Below are positions 1 to 12,165 of a stretch of DNA of 64,000 nt, one piece after another (the stretch's first letter is position 1; each line of letters opens with the position of its first letter). The DNA is from Prorocentrum cordatum (lineage: Eukaryota > Sar > Dinophyceae > Prorocentrales > Prorocentraceae): positions 52,501-116,500 of the forward strand of contig CAUYUJ010018904.1 in assembly GCA_963575745.1 (NCBI GenBank), given 5' to 3'. The position numbers and the translations under genes were made by a program. Under the pieces are notes generated by a model. It searched no databases, was not told where the DNA came from, and was given only the letters and a program-made list of their open reading frames with translations.

Positions 1-72
1 TCCCCCACCCCCGTCAGGGCCAGTCGGCCGCTCCTCCTCCTCCTCCTCCTCCTCCTCTCCTCCTCCTCCTCG
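1..72. repeat. (TCC)n microsatellite, start of window
   Basis: A C-rich leader followed by a nearly pure TCC/CTC run from about 32 to 72. It directly abuts the exon-like island at 73-207 and would form the start of its downstream intron on the minus strand. Confidence 0.85.
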
Positions 73-207
73 CTTGGCCTCGCTGAGCGATCCGCGGTCC
101 ATCTGCTGCAGCTGGTCGCGCAGCTCGGCCGCGCACGTCCGGTCACCCAGCTGGTAGCAGGAGATCATCTGGATCGCCAGCGCCGGCGCAGTCCACTCGT
201 CGATGGC
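73..207 (-). CDS. putative internal exon, TPR-like helical protein (downstream island)
   Basis: On the minus strand this non-repetitive island is open for 45 codons and reads as amphipathic helix (AIDEWTAPALAIQMISCYQ, then LGD, then AAELRDQLQQMD). The spacing of A, L, Y and G resembles a tetratricopeptide-type repeat. A pyrimidine-rich tract ending in GAG just upstream (208-225) could be a 3' splice site, giving phase 0. The downstream border runs into AAGCGAGG, where a GC donor is possible. The islands at 3,177-3,300 and 6,691-6,752 lie upstream on the same strand and read the same way. Function is unknown; the TPR label is pattern recognition only, and the exon status is inference. Confidence 0.3.
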
Positions 208-235
208 CTCCAGCAGACAGGCACAAAGGAGGAGC

Positions 236-350
236 ACCAGGAGGATGAGGAGGATGAGGAAGAGCAGGAGGACGATGCGGTGGGAGATGACGAGCGACCC
301 GCAGCAGCAGCAGCAGTGGAGGAGGAGGAGGAGGAGGAGAAAAAGGAGGA
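236..350. repeat. (GGA)n-rich imperfect microsatellite
   Basis: Imperfect GGA/GAGGAT repeats with a short AGC run at 300-317. No coding signal beyond low-complexity frames. Confidence 0.8.
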
Positions 351-628
351 TCACGAGAATGAATAAGAGGAACAGCAATTAAGTTGCGGCGGAGGAGGAG
401 CCGGACTAGGAGGGAGTAGGATGAATGAGTTTTAGCGAGGGAGGGATTGAGGAAGGGTGGAGAAAGAGGAGGTCGTCTCGATCGCCAACCAAGGTGTGGT
501 TACCTCGCCGAAGGTATCCTAGAGCGGTCGGCAAGGAGACAGCGCGGGCGGGGCGGTATCTGCGTTTTGAGTGTCCCCGTAAAGGGTGGGGTGTGTGGGG
601 GAACGCTGTGGGGCCCTCCTGTCTCGCA
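351..628. other. unassigned single-copy sequence
   Basis: About 280 bases of mixed composition between two microsatellites. I see no convincing exon, RNA or promoter. Open frames here are carried by the adjacent TCA/TCC repeats. Confidence 0.5.
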
Positions 629-1082
<454 letters not shown>

Positions 1083-2578
1083 CGGTGGGGAAGGGGGTCG
1101 GAGGAAGCGAACGGGATGGATAGCCCCAAAGCGGGCATCACACGTATTCACCGGAGAGCCTCGTCGAAAACACGGGCTGTCCGCTCCTGTTGCAGGGCTG
1201 GGTGGGGTGGGCAAAGTCGCCCGGGGAACCCTTCTGGAGTGGGAAAGGGAGAGCTCGACTTATGACGCCCCGAGTTGCCGGGACCATGAACCCCAGACCA
1301 CCAACTCGGGAAACTTCAGACCGCCCCAGACAACTTCCGCCGTACGCTGGAACCCCCTGCCGTATCCGGAAACACTCGGCGGTGGACAAACCTCCCTTTA
1401 GTAAACCTCCCCTTAATGAAAACGGCCGGGGATCGAAACCGACGGACCTGGACCCGCAAAAATGACGGCCGCGACGCCCTCTCGCGAACCGAAAACGGCT
1501 AATTCGCTAATCGACGTGTCGGGGTAGGAGGTCGATGTACCCCCGAAACACCAACCAAGGAAACGTCGGACCGTTCCACGGTAACGCCTTCGCCCTTCGC
1601 TTCCTCTCCTGCCGTGTCGCTGCTCCTCTCTTCCCCTGCCTCCCTGTGCTCAGCGTCCTGCCCTGCCTCGCTCCCCTCTCCGGGCGAAGGCCTCATGGGA
1701 AATTCGCATCGCTCCAGCGGGAAAGCAAGCTTCCCGCCCAAGGGAACGAGGAAAACTAGCGAGAGAGAGAGAACCAAACCGAGATCTCCCTGAACACACC
1801 AGGAGTCCACGAGCCTCTCTGGAAGCCCGTTCTGACCGAGATGTCTCCACTAATCCAGCCGTGCCGACAGGAAACATCGAACGAGAACGCTCTGTCCCTG
1901 CGTCTCGTCGACTTGGCTTCCGCTCAAAACGAAGACCCTGCCATCCTCAGCCTCCTCCTGCCACTCCTCGATCTCCTTCTCTCCGTTCCTCTCCGTTCCG
2001 AGAGAAGCTCGCGCCCACCCCGAGGGAAATACACTTCCTCTCCAGGCGAAGTGCGCGCCCCCCCGCGGGGAATTCTTCCACAGCGTGGCTGGCAGCGACT
2101 TCGAGCAACATCTCCCCAGGGGAATTGAACCACGTGCCCCCAGGGGAAACGCACTTCCCTCCGAGGCAGGTGCACCTCCTCTCCACGGCGACGCAAGCCC
2201 CTGAAGCGCTGAGGACAAACAAAGACCGCGCACCACCGTCTCAGAGCACCCAGCGGGGCCAGCTCAAGAGAAGCCCCACTTCTCCTCCCTGCCACCCGAC
2301 TGTCCCTTCGCAGAGCCCAAGGCCTCAGTCCGGCACTCAACTGCCACTTCACAGGGCTCGTTGAGCCCCCTGCTCACTGCGATAGGGCAGGCGTAACGCC
2401 TGGGCACCCCAACGGTGGAGCTACCAGGCGGTATCTCACGGGCCCCCTCGCGCCAAGGATTGTGGAGGGAGGGAGGGCAGAACATAACTCTTATCAAGCA
2501 AAGGGCAGCGAACGGTAAACCTGAGCGAGAAAGGACGAAGGGAAACGACTACACAACACGGAGGGACGAGGGGAACTT
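1083..2578. other. unassigned low-copy sequence with short internal repeats
   Basis: About 1.5 kb with no recognisable gene. Short phrases recur imperfectly: a CAACTCGGGAAAC-type phrase at 1,300-1,580 and a CCAGGGGAAA/GCACTTCCC-type phrase at 2,030-2,170. Two small hairpins occur near 2,356-2,375 and 2,389-2,404 (CAGGCGTAACGCCTGG). Open frames up to about 165 codons exist on both strands but look like byproducts of GC-rich composition. Confidence 0.5.
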
Positions 2579-3176
2579 CTCCACCTCCTCCTCCTCCTCC
2601 TTCTGCCCCCTCATAGTCCTCGCCATCCTTCAACTACCTCCTCCCACCTTCCTCCTCCTCCTCCTCCTTCTCCTCCTCCTCCTCCTCCTCCACATTTCCC
2701 TCACTTCGCCCGTTCGTCCTCGCATTCCTTCCTGCTACCCGACTGCCCGCCCGTCCCGTCTTCCTTCTCGTCGCAACGCTTCACAGAAGAGCGCAACGCA
2801 TTCAATACAACGCGGGCTGAGCCGTCCACATGCAGTGGGATTCCATGCTCTCGCTGAACATAGATTGGGCAAGTAAGCGCCACTTCGGCATGGGCGTTCA
2901 CCAAATCCAGCCTGCTGTCAGGGACCAGCCAACCTTAAGGCTGTGTAGTCCGCCAGCATCCTCCTCCCTCCTCCTCCTCCTCTTCCTCCTCCTGGTGGCC
3001 TCGTCCTCCTCCTCGTCATCCTGTTAACTGCCTCTTCCCACTTCCTTCTCCTGCTCCTGCTGCTCCCTTCCTCGTCCTCGTCCTCGTCCTCCTCCTCAAC
3101 TACCTCCTCCCACCTTCCTCCTCCTCCTCCTCCGCCTCCTCCTCTTCCTCCTCCTCCTCCTCCTCCTCCTCCTCAC
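2579..3176. repeat. (TCC)n microsatellite blocks with a unique insert
   Basis: TCC/CTC runs at about 2,580-2,695 and 2,950-3,176. They flank a unique ~250 bp stretch (2,700-2,950) with a weakly exon-like minus-strand frame that I cannot confirm. On the minus strand the block lies between the islands at 3,177-3,300 and 73-207, so it would be intronic. Confidence 0.8.
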
Positions 3177-3300
3177 CCGGGGCCTGTGGGTGGCCCAACG
3201 GCCAGCGACCGCCTATCCTGTAGGCCAGGGCCCCAGCGTCGGCGGCGGTGCAGGGCGCGGGCGCCGTGGCCATCTGGAGCGCGAGCGAGGCTACCAGGGC
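3177..3300 (-). CDS. putative internal exon, TPR-like helical protein (middle island)
   Basis: Minus-strand island of about 40 codons beginning ALVASLALQMATA. Upstream is a C-rich tract ending in GAGAG, a plausible 3' splice site. The downstream border offers a textbook GTGAGG donor at 3,176, or a CAG|GC donor at 3,184. Joined in phase 0 to the upstream island ending CRYQE, it reads RYQE-ALVASLAL, the usual shape of the second helix of a TPR. The join to the 73-207 island is phase 0 only if the donor is GC or GA rather than GT. Function is not known. Confidence 0.35.
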
Positions 3301-3304
3301 CTCT

Positions 3305-3502
3305 CTCGGGAGGGGGGGGAGAGGAGGGAGGCGAGGGGCGGGCCACTTGAGGAGGGAAGGCGAGGGGGGGGGGTGAGGGAGGGAGGGGTGTGGAATGGAG
3401 GAGGGGTGGGCTCCGATGCGAAGACAGGTGCGAACATCTTTGAAACGGACGGAGGCGGAGGAGGAGGACGAGGAGAAGCAGGCGGAGGTGGAGGAGGACC
3501 AA
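3305..3502. repeat. G-rich (GGA)n-type tract
   Basis: Purine-rich GGGAGG/GGAGGAGG sequence. It also forms the left edge of the first ~0.9 kb repeat unit described next. Confidence 0.75.
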
Positions 3503-5990
3503 TGTAAACCCAAGAGTCACCAACGATGTTGGAATAAGCCCTCCCCCAAACTCCCCTTCATATGCCCCTACAGCGGTTTATTTCCACCCAAGGACCTGCC
3601 TCGTTGGAAGACAAACGTTTGAAGTCCCTGGAGCATGCCAAAACATTGTTCTCGGTATTCCAACCCCACGGGTAAACCTGACTGTTGTGTCTTGACGATC
3701 CTGAGTCGTGCCAGGGCGCCATTCCTGGGACTTCAACACCGCGAGCCATCATAACTGGTGCGCCCTCATAATCTTGAATCCTTCCAACACACCAGTTCTG
3801 CTAGACCGATCGTGGGAATGCGTGACGCCCTTGCAATTTTGGAGCAAGAATATGCGCGGCGCTAGAGCGAGAACCACATGTTGAAAAAGAGCCGCCCTCA
3901 ATCCGTGACGGTCTTCACCTATCAAACAAACATGTGCGCGGTGTTGGAACGAAAACCACATTTTGAAAACCACCCGCCGTCAATCCGTGAAACCTCTGCA
4001 ACTTTTGAAAACGAACGTGCGCGGCGCTGAGGCGAGAACCACAATTTGAAAACCACCCGCCCTCAGTCCGTGAAGCTCTTGCAGAATTTGAGAACCATCC
4101 GCCCTCAATGATATTAGTATTCCCACAAGTCGTACTATTCCTACCTATTCCTAGTGCTACTCCTACTGCTACTACTTCTACTACTACTACGACTACTGTT
4201 ACTATTACGAGTGCTATTACGACTACTCTTACGACGACGACGACGACGCCGACTACTACTACAACTACTGCGACTACGGCTACTACGACGATTCTTACTA
4301 CGACTACTTCTACTATTACGACCACTACGACTACTACTACGACTACCACCGCGACTTCTACTACTACTACCATTGCTGCTTCTTCTGCTACTACGACTAC
4401 GATTCCGACTACTACACTCACCCCTAGGTGGAGAGGGAGGACGATGAGGAGAAGGAGGAGGAGGACCACTGTAAGCCCAAGAAGTATCAACGATGCTGTA
4501 ATAAACCCTCCCTCCAAGCTCCCTCGTCATAGGCCCCTACAACATTTGATGTGTACTGAATGACCTGCTTCGTTGGAAGACACCTGTTTGAAGACCCTGA
4601 AAAATGCCAAACCATTGTTCTCGGGTTGCCAGCGCCACGTATCAACCTGACTGCTGCGTCTTGGCGACCTGAGTCGTGCCAGAACGCCATGCCTGGGTCT
4701 TGAACACCGCGAACCAGCATTACTTGTGCACCACCAGAAGTCTGAACCGTTCCAAAACACCATGTCTGGTACTTTCGCTGATCATGAAAATCCGTGAAAC
4801 TCTTGCACGCGTTAAGACGGGTGTGCGCGGCGATCAGGCGAGAGCCACAATTGTAAACGATTCGCCCTCAATCCGTGGAGCTCTCGCAAAATTTCAAAAA
4901 GACTGTGCATGGCGCTAAGACGAGAACCGCAATTTGAAAACCATCCGCCATCAGTCCGTGAAACTATTGCAAAGTTTAAACAAGAATGTGCGCGGCGCTA
5001 ACGCGAGAAACACATTTTGAAAACCATCCGCCCTCAATCCGTGAAACTCTTGCAGCAATTGGAAACGAATGTGCGCGGCGCAAAAGCGAACACCACATGC
5101 TGAAAACCACCCGCCCTCAATCCGTCAAGCTGCTGCCATATGTTAAGCTTCAGGGTCATAACTGGTGAGGAAGTCTCAGGCAAAACGCCCAGCACGCCCT
5201 AACAACAGGTCTCGGGCGGGGTGCGACGGCGGGAACTTATTTGCGAGGGGAAGGAATGGAATAGGAGGAGGAACAGGAGGAGGAGGAGGAGGAGGTGGAG
5301 GAAAAGGAGGAAGAGGAGGAGCAGGACCAGTGTAAACACAAGAGTCATCAACGATAATGGACTAAGCCCTCCCTCCAAGCTCCCTCTTCATAGGCCCCTG
5401 CAAGCTGTCATTTCCACTGGATGAACTGCCTCGATGGAAGGCGACCGTTTGAAATCCCTGAAGCATGCCAAAACATCGTCCTCGTGTCTCCAACGCCACG
5501 GGTCAATTTGATTGTTGCGTCTTGACGATCCGGAATCGTGTCAGAGCGCCATTCCTGGGATTTCAACACAGCGAATCAACGAAACAGATGCAGCCTCATA
5601 ATCTTGAACCCTTCCAACACGCAATTTCTGGCACGCTGCTCATGAGAATCCGTGAAGCTTTTGCAGAAATTGAACAAGAATGTGTGCGGCGCTAAAGCGA
5701 GAACCACAATTTGAAACCAATCCGCCCTCAATCCGTGAAGTTCTTACAGGCCTTAAAAAAGTGTGCGCGACGCTAAAGCGGGAACCACATATTGAGAACC
5801 ACCCGCCCCCAATCCGAGCAACTCTTGCAAACTCAACAACTGAATCTGCGCAGAGCTAAAGCGAAAGCCACATGCTGAAAACCACCCGCCCTCAATCAAT
5901 CAAACTGTTGCCATGTTTTCAGCTTCAGGGTCATACGTTGTCAGGAAATCTCAGGCTAACCGCCCGACCCGCCCGAAACCAAACATCTGA
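3503..5990. repeat. three diverged tandem copies of a ~0.9 kb unit with an ~82-bp sub-repeat
   Basis: Copies start near 3,503, 4,468 and 5,331, each just after a GGAGGACCA(G)TGTAA-type edge. Each copy has a shared ~300 bp head with the phrases CCTCCC..AA.CTCCC, GTTGGAAGACAAACG and CATGCCAAAACATTG. Then come 3-5 copies of an ~82-bp repeat marked by CCGCCCTCAATCCGTGAA and GTGCGCGGCGCTAAAGCGAG. Copy 1 is followed by a (TAC/GAC)n tract, and each copy leads into a GGA-rich tract. The same ~82-bp repeat recurs at 21,340-21,790, so it is a dispersed family. No coding function seen. Confidence 0.8.
4140..4425. repeat. (TAC)n/(GAC)n microsatellite
   Basis: Interrupted ACT/ACG triplets over ~285 bp between copies 1 and 2 of the 0.9 kb unit. 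Frames through it give poly-Thr, poly-Leu or poly-Val and are not genes. Confidence 0.9.
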
Positions 5991-6039
5991 AAGCTGGCCT
6001 CGGGGTGCGACAGGGGAAAGTTACCTTCTCGACAAAGAA

Positions 6040-6690
6040 ATGGAGGAGGAGGGGGAGGAGGAGGAGGGGGGGGGGGAGGAGGAGGAGGAGGAGGGGAGGA
6101 GCAGAGGAGAGGAGGAGGGGGGAGGAGAAGGAGCAGGAGGAGGTGGAGAGGAGGAGGAGGAGCAGGAGGAGGATGAGGACGAGCAGGAGGATGAGGAGGA
6201 GGTAGAGGAGGAACATGATGAGGAGGAGGAGCAGGAGAGGCAGAGGGAGGAGCAGGAGAGGCAGACGGAGGAGAAGGAGGAGCAGAAGGAGCAGGAGCAG
6301 GAGGAGGAGGAAGAGGAGGGAGAAGGATACGGAGAAGGAGGAGCAGAAGGAGGAGGAGAGGAGGAGGAGGAGGAAGAGGAGGAGGAGGAGGAGGAGGAGG
6401 AGTAGGAGGAGCAGGAGGGGAGGATGAACTTGATGATTGGAGAAAAAGAAAAAGGATAAGGAGCAGGAGCAGGAGGAGCAGGAGAAGCAGGAGGAGGAGG
6501 AAGAGGAGGAGGAGCAGGAGGAGGAGGAGCGGGAGGAGAGAGAGGAGGATGAGGCGGATGAATTGGAGGAATAGGAGGGAGGAGGAGGAAGAGGAGGAGG
6601 AGGAGAGCAGGAGGAGGAGGAGGAGGGAGGAGTAGGAGGAGAAGGAGGAGGAGGAGGAGGAGGGAGAGGAGGAGGAGGAGGAGGAGGGAC
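6040..6690. repeat. (GGA)n microsatellite, ~650 bp
   Basis: Long GGA/GAGCAG purine tract. On the minus strand it would be the pyrimidine-rich start of an intron directly downstream of the island at 6,691-6,752. It gives long Ser/Pro/Leu or Glu/Arg frames that are repeat artefacts. Confidence 0.95.
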
Positions 6691-6752
6691 CTCCTGGTAG
6701 CGACACGCCATGACGAGCAGCTCCGCCTCCAGGAGCAGCGCGCGCGCCACGC
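6691..6752 (-). CDS. putative internal exon, TPR-like helical protein (upstream island)
   Basis: 62-base island on the minus strand encoding GVARALLLEAELLVMACRYQE. It is preceded by a clear pyrimidine tract ending CCAAG and followed by GAG|GTCCCT, a possible GT donor. Splicing to the island at 3,300 keeps phase 0 and yields a continuous helix-turn-helix of TPR type (LLLEAELLVMACRYQEAL). A further possible upstream exon around 7,050-7,110 (minus, RMEEKQRNEIWRERTKL) is weaker. Short length makes this tentative. Confidence 0.35.
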
Positions 6753-7480
6753 CTTGGCAGGAGCGTGGGGCGGTTGGGAATCTCGAGCGGGGGAGCGAAG
6801 GGGGTGGGGGGGGGCGGGCCGTTCCTCCTCGTTGACCTCTTCGCTCTTTCTCGTCCTTCCCCTCGTCCAGTTGCTGCTCCTCCTCCCCCTCCTCCCCCTC
6901 CTCCTCCTCCTCCTCCTCCGCCTCACCCTGTGGGGGGACGGGTGATGGGTGGGGTTTGGGGGCGGAGTGCAGGGGGAAGGTCGAGGGGATTGGGGGGGGG
7001 GAACGGGAGGGGGAACGGAGGAGAGGGGATGGAGGGACAAGCTTGGTGCGCTCGCGCCATATCTCATTGCGCTGTTTTTCCTCCATCCGCGGACGCGAGT
7101 CACTGCGAACCTGGAGCTCCAAGCAGAGACGCCATCGTGTTCTGCGCAACCGAAACACTGGGAAGCAGCGCACAGAGGAGGATGGGAGGTGGCGGATGCG
7201 CGTGAAGATGTGCATGAGGAAATGGAGGATGAGGAAGGAGGCCAAGGACGAACAGCAGCAGCAGGAACTGGGGTGGAAGGAGCGGGAGAAACAGGATGAC
7301 CAGGGGAGGACGGTGGAGGGGACATGAGGGGGCGACATCGATGAGGAAGGACTCGGATCCAAAGCTCGGGCGAGAGCGCCATTCCGGACGGCACGGGTGC
7401 AAAACCACGGTCCCAAAGCGAGGCCCACGATGCAGCGGGAGCACCGTGTTTGAAGGATCGAGAACTTTCGGATCGGATCG
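6753..7480. other. mixed unique sequence with G-rich and (CTC)n patches
   Basis: Contains a (CTC)n run at about 6,865-6,925 and a G-rich patch at 6,930-7,035. Around 7,040-7,150 is a unique stretch whose minus strand reads SRPRMEEKQRNEIWRERTKL after a possible TTCGCAG acceptor. That could be another exon of the TPR-like gene, but evidence is thin. 7,170-7,480 is unassigned. Confidence 0.45.
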
Positions 7481-7640
7481 GATCGGATGATGTTGATGAT
7501 TATGATGATGATGACGATGACGATGACAATGAAGATGATGACGATGCTGCTGATGATGATGCTGATGATGATGATGACGAGGATGATGCTGATGCTGATG
7601 ATGATGGGGAGGAGGAGCAGGAGGAGGAGGAGGAGGACTA
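7481..7640. repeat. (GATGAT)n microsatellite
   Basis: GAT/GAC triplets grading into GGA; preceded by a GATCGGATCGGATCGGAT motif at about 7,470-7,488. Confidence 0.9.
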
Positions 7641-7729
7641 ATCCGGTGTGAAAGCATAATATACAGATGGGGGCGCGCACAACTCTCCGCACGTCCTCGG
7701 GGGAGCGAGGAGATCAGTATCCATAACAT

Positions 7730-8015
7730 TGAGTGGTTGCGTATGGAGCGGGGCCGGGTTTGGGGAACCGGGGGGGGGGGGACTGGGAGGGCCAGGGAGA
7801 GGGGACGACAAGGGGAAGAATGACGAGGGTGATGGGAGGAGAGGGCACGAGAGGGGCGACTGAGCGGGAGGGGGGAGGGGGGAGGGGAGGCAGTGGGGAG
7901 GGGCTGGGGAAGGGAAGGGAAGGAGAGGGGATTGGGAAGGGAGATGGGGCGGAGGGTGGAGTATGGACGAGGGGGCGACACTGGGAAGCATAGTGGAAGG
8001 TCCCAGGAGCGGAGA
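7730..8015. repeat. G-rich (GGGGA)n-like tract
   Basis: Imperfect GGGAGGG/GGGGA sequence without a stable unit. No coding support. Confidence 0.7.
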
Positions 8016-8099
8016 CGAGGCCCGCCTGCGGCGTTGGGCCGGGACACGAGCCGCCGCAGAAGGAGCTGCCATGCCTTCGCGTCGCTCCCTCCTGGTCTT

Positions 8100-8412
8100 C
8101 GTCGTTCTCTCCTCCTTCTCCTCTCCTCTCCTCTCCTCTCCTCTCCTCTCCTCTCCTCTCCTCTCCTCTCCTCTCCTCTCCTCTCCTCTTCTCCTCCTCC
8201 TCCTCCTCCTCCTCCTCCTCCTCATCCTTCCTCATCCTCTCCCTCCTCCTCGTCCTCCTGCTCCTCCTCCTCCTCCCCTGCCCTCTCGCCTTTCTCTGTA
8301 TCTCCATCCCCTTTCTGCCACCGTCCCTACCTCACTTTTTCTGTCTCTCTCACATACTCTCTCTCTCTATCCCTGTCTCTGTCCGTGTCGCTGTCCCTTT
8401 CTCTCTGGCGCT
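8100..8412. repeat. (TCTCC)n, (TCC)n and (CT)n microsatellites
   Basis: A perfect pentamer run of TCTCC at 8,108-8,188 (about 16 units), then TCC at 8,190-8,280 and imperfect CT from 8,340 to 8,410. Confidence 0.95.
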
Positions 8413-8544
8413 CTCTCAAAACTCTGCGCGCGGAGGATGGATGATTCAATGCAGCAGGTCGTGGAGAGAAACTGGTGATATCCGTCCAACATATTCAACG
8501 CTGCATTTATGCTCGCATGCTGTCTTATACAGTTCCGACTCCAA

Positions 8545-8805
8545 GCAGACGGAGGAGGAGGAGGAGACGGAGGAGAAGGAGGAGGGAGGAGGGGGGGGAG
8601 GAGGGAGGGGAGGAGAGGAGGAGGAGGAGGAGGAGGAGGAGGAGGAGGAGGAGGAGGAGGAGGAGGAGGAGGAGGAGGAGGAGGAGGGGGAGGCGGAGGA
8701 GGAGGAGGAGGAAAAGGGGGGGGGAGGAGAAGGATGAAGAGAAGGAGGAAGAGCAGGAGGAGCAGGAGCAGGAGGAGGAGGAGGAGGAGGAGGAGGGGCG
8801 GACCA
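8545..8805. repeat. (GGA)n microsatellite
   Basis: Almost pure GGA from about 8,615 to 8,690 with interrupted GGA on both sides. Confidence 0.95.
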
Positions 8806-10595
8806 TGAAGAAGGATATGCAGTGCGAATGAGAAGGCGGCGGACGGCAAAATCAACACCTGGCCGCAACATTGCCGGGTGGGCGCCCCGTGCCGCACGCT
8901 GCTGGGTGGACCCTGGCGTGTCGCACGGGCCCACGGGAACGAGGACGGAAACGACGACGGGAGAGGAACAGAGAACCAAGAGGCGACTTAGACGAACTCG
9001 CCTCCAGGTTCGTCCTGGTCCCCGGGTGTCGTTCCCCTCACCCCCCTGCTGCTGTTGCTCTTCCGGGTCGTCCACCTCGGGGCCACATGGCGGGCAGGGC
9101 GCGCATGGGCAGATGTTCGACATCCCCGATCCCCGGCCCAGACAGCTTCGGACACACATCGTCGCCGCACGCTTCTGGCGTGTCGGGTTGACACGTTTGG
9201 TGTTCTTATCGCAGGTGTCGACTGCGCGTGACCCTCTTAGGGCCTGCCTGTCCTGTTGTCACTCGTCGCCGCTGAGACAAACTTGCCCACAAAACGTATC
9301 GTGCCGATGGCTACATCTAATGGGTGCTACAACCTTTGCCTGACGGCCCGCATGGCCATACCGAGGCATCCACCATCGCATGATATAACAGAGAAGGCAA
9401 AGGAGGAAGCAAGGGAAGAGCGAAAGGCTGATGCGAGCAAGCCCCTGGATCGTATCATCTAGAGGCCTGTCTTGCGGACTAAAAAAATGGCCACCGTGCC
9501 TGAACAAAATGGACATGTTAGAATGCTCCTCTGTTTGGTACAATTTCTTCAATGCATTCTGGGCCCGACGCCCCCCCGCGAAACGACCAGTCCTAAAACA
9601 TCGCCCCACCTCTCCGGAACCGATTCAGGGTCATATGGAACTACATGCATATCACATTATATACATCCAAAAAGATAAAGGGCCGAACACAGACACGCCC
9701 ACCGAGAGAAGTCAAACACAGGCCACCCGAAGGGGGTCCAAACATGTCCCTCGATCGGGTCAAAGCACTCAAACACAATAAATACACACTAGCAGTCCAA
9801 ACAGGCTCAGCAGCACAGCAAGCAAGATCCAACACACCAAGCAAAAACGCAACGATACAGCCAAACGGGCAAAACCCGACCCAAGATAGCAAACCTCGCT
9901 ACGAGACGGCCAAAGGCTTCCCAACCGGTCCCAAGTCTACCTAAGAAGGCCGCCAGCCGTCCGAAGAGGGCCCCAAGATGGACCGCAAACTGCCTAAACG
10001 ACCCCAACGACGGCCCAACTTCACAGTAGGGCTCTGTGCGTCGCTCAACAGCTGCAGGCATGAACACGACCTCCCTGCTACCGCGCGGACGAATACCAAG
10101 ACCAAATTGCGAATTGTCCTAATCACCTTTCTTACCGCGCGGACGAAACCCGATTCAGATCGCTCGCTGAACTGCCATGGGGCGCGAACTCGACCTCCTT
10201 CATGCCACGCGGACGAAAACGAGGTCGAATTCACGATGCGCCTCAATCCGAATCGCTCGTTGAAATGCCGTGGGACGTGAATTCGACGTCCTTGGACGAA
10301 GAAAACGTAAAGTGTATGACCCGCCCAAGTTCAGACAACTCGCCGAACTGTTGCAGGGCGTGGGCTGAGCATTTTTCATGCTGTGCGGACACAGACGAGG
10401 TCGAGTTTGCGGCCCGCCTCCGTTCAGGAAGCTCGGCGGAAACGAACTGTACCCAAATGTAGATTCTTGCTGCTAAACTGTTGCGCAGGGCCGGTGACGG
10501 GTATTGCCACAGGCAGCTGGGTAATAATCTTCAGCGGCCTTAGCTGGCGCAGCCACTTTGTGCTTGTGTGCGTGTATGTATGCATGTCAGTGTAT
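8806..10595. other. unassigned low-copy sequence
   Basis: About 1.8 kb without a recognisable gene. Open frames of 100-240 codons at 8,820-9,345 lack family signatures. 9,480-9,960 is more A-rich and shows no coding signal. 10,080-10,440 contains an imperfect repeat of a phrase around GCGGACGAA and TCGCTCGCTGAACTG. I cannot name anything here. Confidence 0.45.
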
Positions 10596-10599
10596 CTCT

Positions 10600-10692
10600 A
10601 TATTTCTTTCTCTCTCTCTCTCTCTGCATATATATATGTATATATCGGTATGTATGTATATATACATATATGTATACACATGCATAAATTAT
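10600..10692. repeat. (CT)n and (TA/TG)n microsatellite
   Basis: CT run at 10,600-10,625 followed by TATATA/TATGTA repeats to about 10,690. Confidence 0.9.
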
Positions 10693-11785
10693 CCAACGTG
10701 GGCACCACACATTGTGTTTCGAGCAACGTGCGATGCGCAACTCATGCTGTGCAATCTGCGTTGTGCAACCAGTGTGGTGCAATTGCCCTGCCGAGTTTGA
10801 GATTGTTTACTCCACTGCTCGCGCAATCATCCCACCCACTCACCCGCAACTTGGTTTGCAAAATCCCAGCAGCAGCGATTGCGGTGACTGCTTTGCGCTT
10901 GATGGCGCGTCGCTGCGGCCACGATTGCTCCAGGCTAGCGCGCAGAGCGGCCAGCCTGTCTAGCGCGACCGATGTGGCCGCGGTGTCGCTGACCGCTGAG
11001 GACTTCTCAGCGCGTCTCGCAAGCCGTGCTGACGCGCGGTTCGGTGACTCGGGTGGGCGCGGTATCATGGCGACGTCGATAAAGGCAGATGCCATGATGC
11101 TAGTAGCGATGCTGGCGACGAGGATGACGATGACGACGGCAAGGGCAATGACGGCGCCGATGCTGATCACGGCAATGGGGATCATGGTGTCCACGAGTCG
11201 GTGATGAAAATGTTGGAAGGATTTCAACATGCGCGCGCGGCCGGTGGGCGCGAATGGCCCGCATGATATTGCTTGACAGGGGTCGTGCCGCCCCACCACG
11301 TGCGCGAGGGCTTTTGCATGATTTCGACATGTGCGCGCGAGAAGCTATTTTGGCTGCGTTCGATGAAAGTGTTGAAACCTACTGTTTTCTCTCTTAAGAA
11401 TTCGCCGGAACGCGCGCGCATACTTTTTGACACATCGGGTTGCAACACCATTGATTTCTAAACTATGTTTTCGGAGTGCTCGATTTTGAAATTCTTACGA
11501 AGCTGGAGTTTTTTGAATAATTCTGGCATGCGCGTGCGACGAGACGCGCATGTGGACTCTGTGACATGTTTTTCGCACAGGGTTCTTGAACATTGCTTGT
11601 GATAAACGATTGTGCGCGCATGGTGTTATTTGACAGGGGTGACGGGTCCAATCGATACTGGCCTGGCTGGTATGGTATGCCTTCACCTGGAAAATGTCCA
11701 AAGCAACAAAACCACATGTATATTGAAAAAAGTACACCAAAAACAAAAACCCAATCAATGGATGGTTTTCGCTGAAAAGATCGAC

Positions 11786-12165
11786 CGGGAACCCGGGAGC
11801 CCGGGAAGCCCAAACCCACCGAAATCGGCCCGAAACCAGTAACCGGGAACCCAGGAACCTGGAACCGGGAACCCAGCCTGCTACAAACATCGGCGGGAAA
11901 CTGTCGCTAAATCTTTCAACTTTCGCTAGGACCCCTTCAGTGCAAGCACTGATTGGGGAAAGCGGCGAATGGGTCATCCTAGGGGGTGGGGTGGGGATAG
12001 AATCTATGTCGTTCGTTCCTAAGGGGTTCTAGCGGAATTTGAAAGATTAGGCGAAAATTTCCCGCCCGCCGATTTTGGTAGCAAGCAGGGTTCCTGGGTT
12101 CCTGGTTCCAGGTTCCCGGCTGCTGGTTCCGGGCCGATTTCGGTGGGTTCCGGGATCCTGGGTAC
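11786..12165. repeat. ~0.38 kb inverted repeat (hairpin-type element)
   Basis: The left arm (11,786-11,925) and right arm (12,039-12,165) are reverse complements with moderate divergence. Both carry the GGTTCC-rich core, the phrase CCGATTTCGGTGGG and the end TGAAAGATTAGGCGA. The ~110-base loop contains the palindrome CAGTGCAAGCACTG (11,938-11,951), which recurs at 15,453-15,466 in similar context. The right arm is also the left boundary of the 29,174-30,297 duplicate. It could be a foldback or MITE-like element; no terminal duplication was identified. Confidence 0.7.

Noticed and set aside
2356-2404. tRNA-like or small RNA structure
   Set aside because: Two short hairpins exist but there is no acceptor stem, A/B boxes or CCA. 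Nothing beyond simple dyads.
5872-8310. Open frames up to 578 codons rich in Glu, Pro, Leu and Arg
   Set aside because: They run through (GGA)n/(TCC)n tracts. Only the short islands between tracts look protein-like.
10558-10800. Short cysteine-rich frame across 10.56-10.80 kb
   Set aside because: It overlaps CT and TATG microsatellites and the GTGGTGCAAT repeat stretch, with no conserved domain.
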